A stretch of 64,000 nt of DNA, from positions 1-64,000 of the forward strand of contig VCMS01000037.1 of the NCBI GenBank assembly GCA_022539475.1. Reading direction: 5' to 3'. The notes below the pieces were generated by a model. That model searched no databases and was not told where the DNA came from. It was given only the letters and a program-made list of their open reading frames with translations. Of the stretch, positions 1 through 9,660 are shown in pieces. The translations under genes were made by a program, and so were the position numbers. Source of the stretch: Gracilaria domingensis (taxonomy: Eukaryota; Rhodophyta; Florideophyceae; Gracilariales; Gracilariaceae). Within the stretch, counting starts at the first letter, position 1. The number at the start of each line of letters is the position of its first letter.

Positions 1-479
1 GTATTGCTCTCCATCAGAATGTTTCTGAACAGAGTGGTCCCAGTATTCTTCGCCCACACGCTTTCTGAGTCGCTAGAACCATCAGCCTTTCGTATGTACA
101 GAGGCATCCCCCCTCTTCTTACAAACACTCTATTCGTTGGACGTCTGTGTGGGCCGGTATCGTCAAGCACGAACCACGGGTCAACCTCAAGAGGTACTTG
201 TGTGCACTCAGAGGGCATCCTAGACTCCAGACTCGGCCTCTACTGGAGAAATAATTTAAACACTAACTACGATAGTTACTAGCACTACTTAGCTAAAGAA
301 CAAACATTCAACTCGTTCTTAATGAAGTCCCTTTGTGGAAACATATGAACATATATATAGCACTTGCGACATAGGTTTTTACGCAAAACAACAATCAATA
401 TCTTCGAAAACAACAAAACATGGTGACGACATCTCCGGATGTCCACTCGTCAACTGCAATATCATAAAATCATAAATTC
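1..479. other. Left edge, no supported gene
   Basis: The first 480 bases hold no reading frame that I can connect to a family. The stretch from about 300 to 480 is AT-rich. It lies just past the end of the leftward dioxygenase-like gene, so it may include that gene's 3' untranslated region and the outer end of the first methyltransferase/ParB element, but no terminal repeat could be recognised. Confidence 0.5.
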
Positions 480-488
480 ATGGCTCGT

Positions 489-2052
489 TCAGTTCTCATC
501 CCCATCCTCTGTCCCTTCCTCCATCCCCTGCGCTTCATAGTTCTCGTCTTCTTCGTGGCTGTCCCCTTCCTCGACCATCAACTCATACTCTTCGTCCTCG
601 TCCTCCCCATCCTCCACCAATTTTATGTCCACAGCAGGACTACCTGTGTTGTCCTTCATTCCCATGGGGTCGTCTTCTTCCACAAAAGTCGGTCAAAAAT
701 GGTGATTCAGATGAACTGCATCCGGCAAACTGTACTTCTCTGGTACCATATACATATGGTAACGAAACAGTGGGTTTTCCGGAAATCTTCCATCTTTAGT
801 GCCCGCACCAGCATGAAATACATCCCCCCTCCCAATAAACACAGACATAGGTGGATCAAAGAACTTTCTCACAACCATTCCTCGTGCCAACCCTTCAAAT
901 GCCTTTGCTGTTACAGCAAAGTGACTGTGGGATCCTTCACATATCCAAAGTGGGAACGACACAGTTCCGGAGACCATCACAAAGTACCCCGGGTTCTTCC
1001 CCTCCAGCTTGCCTTCGTTTGTCATGGTCTCGAAGTCGGTATGTAGTTGCTGTCGCTGGCAAGCCACTCCGGCACATAAGATCCTCCCTCCGGTCTTCGG
1101 TGCGTACATTCTCTCATTCGGTTGCTTGTTGTCTTGTAGCCGCAAAGCCGCACATATCTGACCAAGCCGAGCATCTAAAAAAGCCCTCTCCTTGACAAGC
1201 AAACGCGTCTCCGGTCTATTCTCCAGCTCGTCTACTATACCTCTTCTCGTAGTCACATACCTCCCATTATCCGCGTTGATTATAGAAATCCATGTAGTTC
1301 GATTCTCTTGTACCCTGAGATCTGGGGCTTCTTCGAAACATTTTTTGAAGAAGTCCAGTAACTCGACGCTTACATCCCCATCGATGAGCTTTCTGGGACT
1401 TTCAGCCATTTTCAAAAGGTCGTTGTCACAAGCAAAGCCTTCCAAAATACAGAAACCTCTCTCCCGAAGCTCAGCCTTCTTGTTCAAAAAATACATATAC
1501 GCGACGGAATCGTTCTTCACTGCCTCTGCCCATAGGTTTCCATCATCAACCTCCTCCTCTCCTACCGCTTCGTTGAGAACCTTCTGACCTGATACGCAGC
1601 ATGCCAAAACACAGCATAATGTACTTCTTCAAAGTCCTTCGGCTGGAGCAAATGCCCTCGGTGCTCCTTCCGGAGATGTATCGCATCCATCCACGGATAT
1701 ACCGACTTAATCCCGTCCACTCCAGCAGGCCACTTGGTAGGAACTGCTTTCAACAATTTCAACCACGAATCACACCCCTCGTAAGGTCCTTCGTCTGCTT
1801 TCTTCAGCACCGGGGGTAGAATTTCCGGGACTGTGTCATCGAAAGGATCCGTGTCGTCTCCCCGCGTCTCAACATTCAGCGCTGAATCAAGAGTCCGTTT
1901 CGCTGCTGAAGGAGATTTGATGAGCTTTGAGGAAGCTTCTGACCGCTTTCCCTCCGAGCTTACGCAGATGATTGATGACGAATGTTTCACCTTGGGGCAC
2001 TTGGCTTACTTTCGCCTTCTTTTGAGCCCTGGGTTTGTTATCGCTCATCATT
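489..2052 (-). pseudogene. Fe(II)/2-oxoglutarate dioxygenase-like gene, copy 1
   Basis: The product, about 500 residues, has a basic N-terminus (KKAK), a linker with HYAVFWHAA, a catalytic double-stranded beta-helix-like region and a very acidic C-terminal tail encoded at 489-683. Motifs seen on the minus strand are HTD near 1040 (HxD metal pair), GYFVMVSG, GSHSHF, SVFIGRGDVFHAG near 820 (distal metal histidine) and RYHMYM near 755 (the usual place of the 2-oxoglutarate-binding arginine). This spacing is that of phytanoyl-CoA-hydroxylase/TET-JBP-like dioxygenases, which oxidise small molecules, proteins or DNA bases; the substrate is unknown. The likely ATG near 2050 overlaps the end of the ParB-like frame by about 13 bases. 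A diverged homologue lies at 25.5-27.25 kb. The gene appears broken by a few interruptions. Confidence 0.6.
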
Positions 2053-4349
2053 TTCCTTCGTCGACGGCTTCTTCTGGTGCTCCTTCCCACTTGGCTTCAA
2101 TAAAAGCACGTCGCTTCCCACTTCCTGAACGTCTGCGACGGCATTCTTCGCCTTAACAAGTTTAGAACGCGACGCCCGAGTATCAGTTTTAGTGACTTGG
2201 GTCGTAAGCGTGGTCGTCTTTCCCCCTCCCGTCGTAGCGGAGTGCCCCACCGTCGACTTGAAATCCACCCCGGCCGACTTCTTCAGCTTTTCACGAGCAT
2301 GAGCCACCCTTCTCGATATCTTTCCGCCCCAAAGCTTCTTTGTCGCTGCAGTTTTCAGGCGTGCGGCCTGTGTGGCAAGATACTCACGAAGACTGAGTTT
2401 CTCAAACCTAGTGACTTCAATGTGCATCTCGTACACTTCCTTCAGAGAGAGTCTCTTTGTTTTCGAAACTTCAACGGCCAGCTCATTTAGGGACCGGCAG
2501 CATATACAGAAATACTTTCGTATGTCTTCAAAGCGGCCCTTCAGTTTGGACTCTCGTCTCCTCGCGAAATATGCTGCCAGGGCGTCCAGGGTGAAATCGG
2601 TTGTGTCCTCATCCATAGAAAAGAACTCATCACTGGAGATACATGTAATACCAATTTCATTATACTCCCGACACACACTTTCCAAATGCTTCAGCAATCG
2701 AGGACTCTTAGCCACCTTCAAACCCATCTCCTCAAACCTCGATAGATGCCTGATATGGTACTGACCTATGATTCCGCATACACTTAAGGCACCCGCTACA
2801 GCGGTTCTTGTCATGTTGTTCAACAATTTCTTCTCCTCTTCAACCATCGCGGTTATAAAGGATACAATGGAATGAACCTTGTCGGCGAAGTTCATAAGTC
2901 GGGCCTGCTTCAGTCCATCGTTCAAAGCATTACCCAGGCTCAGAAGCTCCCTCGTTTTCATCTTTTGTACATCCTTTCTCCCCCATAAGGAAACGGTAAG
3001 TCTTTTACACAGTTTCCTTATCTTTGCATCCTCCTCACATAGTTCCTTGAGTGCCACAAGACGATGAGCCCCATCTATGAGAATACAAGTAACTTTCATG
3101 CGATTGCCCTCCACCATCTCCTTCTCAGACTTACCCGTGATCAAAATAGAAACACTCATCGTTCCAAGAGCCTGAAGAAACCCTTTCCTTCGAATCCCCG
3201 CCTTCAGAGCTTCAAAATGCTCCCGAACTGTCCCTCTCACAGTTGCGTCCAGGATTTCGATTAGGTCGATGTCGACCTTCACGGACTCGTACTCATAATG
3301 GTCTAGGGTGAACTTGAGCGACGCCAGACTAATATCCACGTCTTCTGAAGGTAATTCATCACCTTCGCCGATTAGTTCATTGACGTTTCCAGTCAAGCTC
3401 TCCTTCACCAAGACAACGTCATCATCATCCACTTCATCCACATCCACAACTTCTATCCTAGCTCAACTGCGACTCTCAGATTTGCAATCGCTTCAGCAGT
3501 GCTATTTCTGGACGACCCAGACTGCACATTCACCGCTGGTTGCTTCCGTAATGCAGAGACCGCACTCTCTGGAGTTGTGGTCAATTGTGCAGTTCCTACC
3601 TTTGTACCACCCTGGTCGTGCTTAGATGGAGTTTTAGGCACAGGCCCAGGCGCTGGGGGCGGTACTTCCTTCCCCCCTTTGTTCTTCTGTTGTTTGCCTA
3701 TTTTTTTGGCCTGGGTCACCTGAGATGGCAACCGCTCCCCACTCAGTGTACGCGGGGGTTTCGGTGTTTCCGCCATACGCACTCGTTTTCTTCCTGTCTT
3801 GGACGCCGCATTGGTATGCCCTGATTTCTTACTGGGCAGCTTCGACGTGGTGTTCTGAACGGTCTCACCCGAAACCATGAAGTTCAAGTCCCAAGCATAG
3901 AAACCCATCTTGTTTAAGTCTGCAACGGTCTTTGGAATGGAGTCTTCATCCGTACACTGAAAAGGACACGAGTACGGTGTATGGAGTTCCTTCGATACAT
4001 CAGCTCGCCATATACCGATTATATCCTCTCCCGGCCTCCCTTCCAGTGTGCGACCATGCCTTTCTCTTCGATAGTCTTTGCCGTCGCCAGCAGACTCGAT
4101 GGCCACCACATCAGCCGTGCCAATTGGGACCGTGTCCCCTCCATTCCCCGCGATAAGAAGCGTCACTTTGTCCCGCGGTGCGGGTTTCGCTTTCCCCGGG
4201 TTAGAGCTCATACTCGTCTCCAGATTCTGTGCTTCCTCACTACTCTTCTTCCCTCCTTCTTTTGTCTTCTTCGAACTTCGAAGATGTGGCGCCATGGGGT
4301 TGCGAACTTTCCGCGGCTTTCGGGAGCGCCTCATCTGCCGGTTCTCCAA
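2038..4349 (-). pseudogene. ParB/Srx-fold protein gene, copy 1
   Basis: The coding region reads leftward from 4349. The N-terminal third is basic and disordered-looking, with Arg/Lys clusters and Pro/Ser runs. An acidic stretch (DEVDDDD) follows, and then a ParB/sulfiredoxin-like domain near 3050-3260. That domain shows a helix with GIRRKGFLQALG, a strand SVSILI and the signature LIDGAHRLVALKEL, matching the G-x-x-R/H-R-x-x-A motif of ParB N-terminal domains. A ParB-like ELLSLGNALND stretch follows. Family members bind DNA, hydrolyse CTP or act as nucleases; which applies is unknown. The C-terminal part is helical and rich in Lys/Arg/Thr. The gene lies head-to-head with the methyltransferase gene and just upstream of the dioxygenase gene. 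At least one interruption is present. A homologue lies at 22.9-25.5 kb. Confidence 0.6.
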
Positions 4350-4689
4350 TCCTCTTGGTTCCGTTATATAGCGTGTTTGAATTTAGCTTCGTCAAACACC
4401 TATAAAGCTTGAATGCAGAACAAAGCGGTAATCGAATAATGCTCTGATAACGTCAGCAAACGGCGCACCCGCTCGGTTTGAACACGGTACACGCCTCGCT
4501 GTCGGTTGAAGTGTCGCACCCGTTCGTATCGCAGATTTGTAGTGCTGCACGCGGAAATGCTCGCGTGAACATTTGCATCACTTTGAAAGAGTGGAATAGG
4601 CAGTTAGAGAGGGTGTAGAAGGCTTAGATGCATACCAGACAGCATGATCAACCCCCACGGTTCCTCTCTGGTACCCTCCGGTGGTGGCC

Positions 4690-4728
4690 GGATGCGGGTC
4701 TGAACATGTCGCATCCAGCTACCCCCCC
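4690..4728 (+). repeat. Repeated motif GTCTGAACAYGTCGCATC, unit 1
   Basis: The motif GTCTGAACATGTCGCATC occurs here and again, with single-base differences, near 5776-5793. In this unit it sits in an inverted repeat: GGATGCG and CGCATCC flank GTCTGAACATGT, with arms extendable to about 14 bases with two mismatches. The two units are in direct orientation about 1.07 kb apart, both inside the divergent spacer. Confidence 0.5.
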
Positions 4729-5749
4729 ACCCTACGGGGGGTGGGAAAGCAGGTTGTAGGGTACAAAGTAGAGCTGAGTAGAGCTACGCAGAGCACATTT
4801 GTCGTTTCACATCGCAGTTTATACGTATCTACACAGAGGCAAGAAACAATTTCGCGCGAATCTGGTTTAATCGATGTTCAGTTTGAATGCCGAAGAGCAG
4901 AGCCATTAGAGAATGAGGGCAGTGGTGGCAGCACCAATCGCAATTGTACAGGTATTATGGTCAAGGCTGTTTGTCGTGAAAGCAGTCTCAGAAAGACACT
5001 CATCACGTTCAGTGGCGGGCGGCGACTGTACAGATCCTGTCGTTGACTTGTTTTGCTCTTGGTGTGGGTACTAAGAATTGTGTCGGCGCTGCATCATCAA
5101 CACAGTGTGATCCAGAAATTGCAATCCACGCAATATGCGCTAGCTCGTATCACACTGAGCGCCTGAGACAGACATCCAGCCCGGGGGGGGGTGTGTAGCG
5201 CAGTCATTAGGCATACCGAGACCTGCAGCTGCGGCGACGGCGGCTGCAGTCGTCAAGGCAGCGCTATTATGGGAGTTTGTGCCTTGCGACGGCCGTCTTC
5301 ATTACTTGAAAGGCTCGGCGGACGCCTGGCGAAGAAGGAATGTGAGCGCTGTAAAACTTCATGCTCGTTACTACATTGGTATTACCAGTATGGGGAGTGG
5401 GACGACCTAAGCTGCATGTTGTTCCGGACGCTCTTGTTGTTCAGTGCGAGGGATTCGATGGTCGAATGTTGCGATGACGATGGCGTCCTGACGCCTTGCG
5501 CCTGCGTAATGCAACCGCTCTTTGGGTGTGCGTCGATGTTGGAGCGCAAGCGGCGAGAGTAGAGGCGGAGAGCGCACAGCAGATATGTATGCAGCCCTAT
5601 GATGGCGGCTATGATGATGATGCAGATAATGATGTGGGGGGAGCCGGTCGGCGTCAGAGAACAGCGATTCTGAGTCGTATAGGACCATATCTCATCTGCC
5701 CCATGCGCGCTACAACCCCCTCTTCACGTGGTCTGATACCTGGTTCCAC

Positions 5750-5815
5750 AGTCTCCAGACCGCGGTCTGGACCGCCGTCTGAACACGTCGCATCTGGCCA
5801 CCAGGGGGGTCACCA
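5750..5815 (+). repeat. Repeated motif GTCTGAACAYGTCGCATC, unit 2
   Basis: This is the second unit of the spacer motif, GTCTGAACACGTCGCATC, preceded by the palindrome CCAGACCGCGGTCTGG and followed by TGGCCACC. Together with unit 1 it could be a binding site pair, or the flanks of an old insertion between 4.75 and 5.75 kb. The sequence alone does not decide. Confidence 0.4.
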
Positions 5816-6015
5816 CTAGGTGATTCTACACAAGTCTGCGTACTACACCCGCTCTCGCGACCCTGTTCACACCCTCCTATGTACGACTAACACCCGCTCA
5901 AATACGAATTTAGAATAACGTTTCATCACCGCCGTCTACTACTCTTTCGAGAACTCCTCCAGCGAGTTTCATCGCCACCATCTATTCCGCTTTCGCGAGT
6001 TCTTGCGAGAGTTAC

Positions 6016-9000
6016 ATGGCGCCCGTCGGAAACAGGCCCCTCTGTGGTCTAAACAGCAGAGCGATGTCGACTACCGCATCTTCCGTGGCATCTACGGAAT
6101 CTAGCTCCGGTGAGAAGGATATTATGGCGACGCGGTTCCTTCGTTTGTTCAGCATACTTCTCGAGCTGAGAAACTCGTTTCCGGCGTCTCGAGGCGGCAT
6201 TGGTTTTCCTCGTCAGGTTGGATACACGGCTCTCGTTGAGTACGTTGTCGCAAACCGTGCCAGTCTGGCTTGTGCACGGGAATTTCTCACGGATGTTACG
6301 AAGAGCACGTACGCAAACTATACGCCGCAGGAGCTGGTGAAGATAAGTACCGAAGTTAGGTTCATCAGTCGGGTCTACAAGTATGTCCGTATCATTGACG
6401 TGGATGACTGGAGTAAGGATCGTCGGGTGAGGGATCTTTTCGAATGGAGTTTGGATAAGAATGTGGATGGCCGGAATTCTTTTATGGAGCGTGTGTTCTG
6501 GAATGACTTATTCAAAGAGCATGGTCCCGGATCCAAGCAGACGAAGAAAACTACCTTCCGGATTGATCCTACTACTCGTTTTCAGCAGTTGCTCTATCTA
6601 TCCTTAGTGAAGCGTATCATTATGGAGAGGCGACTCCCAGTTGCGGAGAAGGCGAGGACTGCAACTGGTTTTCGGAGACAGGTGCCGTTTGTTGATGGTT
6701 TCGTCATTTCAAACCAAGCGCACATGATGCGGATGGGTTATGCTGTGCAAATGGTATGTCTAGGATGGGATTCCTTTGCTTCCAGTGTTGCATTTCGTGA
6801 CGCAGAACAAATGCTGTTACGGTTTCTTGCCATGGAGAAAGAGACGCTTTTCTTTCGGCGCAATTGAGTTCCGTTCTTCCGAATACAGCCCAGCATCGGT
6901 GTTAAAAACATTGGGGATCGAAGTGAAGCAAACCACGGAGGTCAACGCTACTCTGCCTTGGGTTCACACCCTTTCGGATGATATCGATACCAAACTAAGG
7001 GATTTGTTAAAAGAGTTCCTTTCCGATTTGAACAAGGTTTTCTTAAACGGATTTCTGTACAAAATGTCCGCTACTACCAAGTGGAAACTGCTGGAAGGCT
7101 TTCGAAGGAAACTTCGGACACGGTTTCCATCTCGTTTTGATGCTTTCTCCGATGAGTATTTGGCTACTCTTCGTACCGCTATGGTCCAGCTGAATCTGAG
7201 ACCTTCCCAGCAGCTATCCCGGGCTATTCTGTTATGGCGTCAGGAAGGAAGCAACACGGTCACGTTGAAGATTGAGGATACGGTTACGGCACAGAGAACT
7301 ATTTCCTCCAGGCCAAGGGCTAGGGCGGTGGGTAAAACATTCGGTAAAATATCCGGTGCAGACCCAGGTCCGGTGGATGTCATTGTCAAAAACGACAGGG
7401 ATGATGAAGACGATGGAGCGCATCCTCTTTCTAATGTTCCTGATGGTATTCTTCCACCTCACGACTTTGGCGATGTAAGGACGACGAAGGCTCTCGGTGT
7501 GGCCAAAACTAACATGAAGCAACAGTTCTTTATGCATTGCGTTGGTTATGAAGAGTTAGTGGAGGCTCATGGTACACTTTTCCCTTCCGGTAATTCCCTA
7601 GAGGGCAATGTTCATCTCGTACTCACTGACCCACCTTATGGTATACGTGACAGTGAGCATGGTGAGCCTCTCGACGAAGATATGGTTAATACTGCGGAAA
7701 TGATGGCCTCAATGCTTTGCCCTGGCGGTCATTTTATAATGATCTGTACTATCGAACAGTTAGCGGACTGGGAGGAGATTCTACGTGAGTCCAAATCTGA
7801 GAATGCAGTGGGGAGGCAAAGTGCTTCGTTCTTAGTCCACCCCACACCGATGCAATTCATTCGCTCTCGTATGCACACTTTGAAGAACACCGGAAGGAAC
7901 ACAACAGGGTTGTTCTCTGCAGCCAAGTATGCTGTGCACGGAGTCCGGAATGGAAACGCGTACGAGGAGCAGAAGGTGATGGTGAACTACAAAAATTTCA
8001 ACTACGTTCCCAGGCAGTACCCCGGGCATTAATACATTACCGATCAGGTTCCGCATCTGGAGGCTGGTGAAGGACTCCGTTGGAGGCTAAAGCAGCGTTC
8101 CAAAATACACTCGGTTCAGGTTCGCCCCGGACAGAAACCGAGGGCACTGCTAAAGGAACTCATTGCCAGGTTCTCAAATCCCGGGGACGTTGTGATTGAT
8201 CCCTATAGTGGAACATTTTCTCGTGCCTCGGCGTGCATGGACATGGAAGAGCCCCGACGCTTTATTGGATTTGAGAGGGATGAGCAGTGCTTCGCTCAGG
8301 CTGACCACAATGCTGTAGTGATGTATGCGAGGAAGGTTTGGGGTAAAGAGTTCAACGCAAGAACAACTGTCAGTAATGAGGTCGTTCAAGCTTCGTATTT
8401 AGTACAGACAAAGTTCCCGGAAGGCAAGCAAAGAACCTCGCGTATATGGGACGCACCGAAAGGATTCCCGCCATACCAATGTTTCCCGTTTCATATCAAT
8501 TTCTACATCGCAACGTTTTGCAGAGAACTGAGTCTCATCGCGCAGCACAAGGAGGAACCGGTGCACGAGTGGCCTTTAAATCTCCAAGCCAGATTGGAGA
8601 CGATGGATGTACAGAGTTTGCTCGCCGCTGAAGCAGCAGCTTTATGGTTGTACAGGAAGAAATCAAATATCAAACAACCCATAAGTGGAGATTGAGTGTT
8701 CAGTAGTAGATCGTTCTCGGAAGGAGAGGTTGTTGGGTACTTCTATGGGACATTGGTATATCATGACATAAGCCGACGCAATGCAAAACAGATAAAATAC
8801 GGAAGCGAAGTGCTCGGTGCCACCGTTTCTCGTTTCAGGAGGTATTGCATGGAAGTGAAGCTGAAAGGGCAGATGTACAGCACGCTAGCTCACTATGATT
8901 CCGAAATCAATACTGCGATTGCCTGGTTAGTACCCGCTCCTTTCTGTATAGCTGGCTACATCAATGATGCTTCGTACCAGGATGGGGACGAAGAGAAAGA

Positions 9001-9211
9001 TCTGGCCGAGATGGAGCCTTAACAAGGCCGCTTACCAAACGTTATAATTTGACAGCCCTCCGAGCATCAAGCTATCACATTAGGTACACTCGCAAGCTAT
9101 AGACTACTGTTGGTGACGTCTAAAAGGGATATTCATGAACACGACGAACTGTACGTAGACTATGGACCCAGCTATCCATGGGATAGGTATTTGGAGCTCT
9201 CCCATGCTTTA
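6016..9211 (+). pseudogene. Amino-DNA-methyltransferase fused to SET domain, copy 1
   Basis: This rightward gene has three parts. An N-terminal region of several hundred residues (6016-7500) has no recognised family. A beta-class amino-methyltransferase follows: catalytic motif IV DPPY at 7628-7639, the PGGHF strand, and downstream motif I as DVVIDPYSGTF near 8186-8220 followed by FIGFERDEQCF. The order IV then I marks the beta class, which methylates adenine N6 or cytosine N4. The third part, 8696-9211, has SET-domain features: FSEGEVVGYFYG, INDASYQDGDEE and, near 9150, DELYVDYGPSYPW, which matches the closing SET motif (E-L-x-x-D-Y-G-x-x-Y-x-W). SET domains methylate protein lysines. The gene is broken by about half a dozen interruptions. 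The same N-terminal and methyltransferase parts recur at 19.6-21.7 kb. Confidence 0.65.
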
Positions 9212-9660
9212 TAGTTTGACGTAGTACAAACTGTTGTAGTTTATTCCATAACTACTGCGTCACTTATTGAATGCATTCATCATTCCAGTAAACCTATTGT
9301 TGCAGAAATCGAAAACGTGGCACAAGGACACATTGTCGTGCTAAGCAAAGAGCTAGTAAGAATACTCCACAGCGGTTAGAGCTACCAACTCAAAACCAAC
9401 ACCTCAGAATGAACACCTCACACCCGGGAGGTTGGACCAAGGAAAAGAGGACCTTCATCATGAAGGAACCCGACAGACGAACCTGGCACATAGAACATAG
9501 CCAATGAAAAATGCGGCCATGAAAAATGTGGAAAATTGGTATGAATGTCTGCCACAGGAATGGACCAGCTCACTCAGGGCTCAAGAACCACTGAAGACCT
9601 CCATCATCTGCTGCAAAGAGTTCAAAAGCTTCCCCCCTTCCGCTTTTTCACCCCACACTA
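9212..9660. other. Spacer, no gene seen
   Basis: About 450 bases between the SET-encoding end of the first element and the start of the repeat-bearing gene. No supported reading frame, tRNA or clear terminal repeat was found. A promoter for the downstream gene would be expected here, but no strong TATA box stands out. Confidence 0.4.

Larger units (their letters stand above)
4350..6015. promoter_or_regulatory. Divergent spacer of copy 1
   Basis: This spacer of about 1.67 kb separates the leftward ParB-like gene from the rightward methyltransferase gene and must hold both promoters if the element was expressed. Next to the leftward gene, TATA-like bases (ttatatagc) lie near 4364-4372 and ctataaagc near 4402-4410. 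The middle holds a G/C-run hairpin-like area near 4690-4750, a perfect CCAGACCGCGGTCTGG palindrome near 5756-5771, and a degenerate repeated motif described separately. I saw no convincing gene. Frames on both strands across 4680-5820 are short and unrelated to the second copy. Confidence 0.45.
480..9211. mobile_element. Methyltransferase/ParB/dioxygenase element, copy 1
   Basis: This is an inferred element defined by comparison with 19.56-27.25 kb. Both places carry the same genes in the same head-to-head order: a leftward pair (ParB-like, then dioxygenase-like) and a rightward methyltransferase gene, diverging from a 1-1.7 kb spacer. The two copies are in opposite orientation and strongly diverged, so they are not a recent duplication. 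No transposase, integrase, polymerase or capsid was recognised inside, and terminal repeats were not found, so the ends are approximate. The element is broken, with roughly half a dozen interruptions across its genes. It could be a DNA transposon with unusual cargo or an old virus-derived insertion. The element call rests on the shared module, not on seen termini. Confidence 0.6.

Noticed and set aside
5191-5688. Cys-rich and His-rich overlapping frames in the copy 1 spacer
   Set aside because: The Cys and His runs arise from GC-rich low-complexity DNA read on both strands. No zinc-finger spacing, and no counterpart in copy 2.
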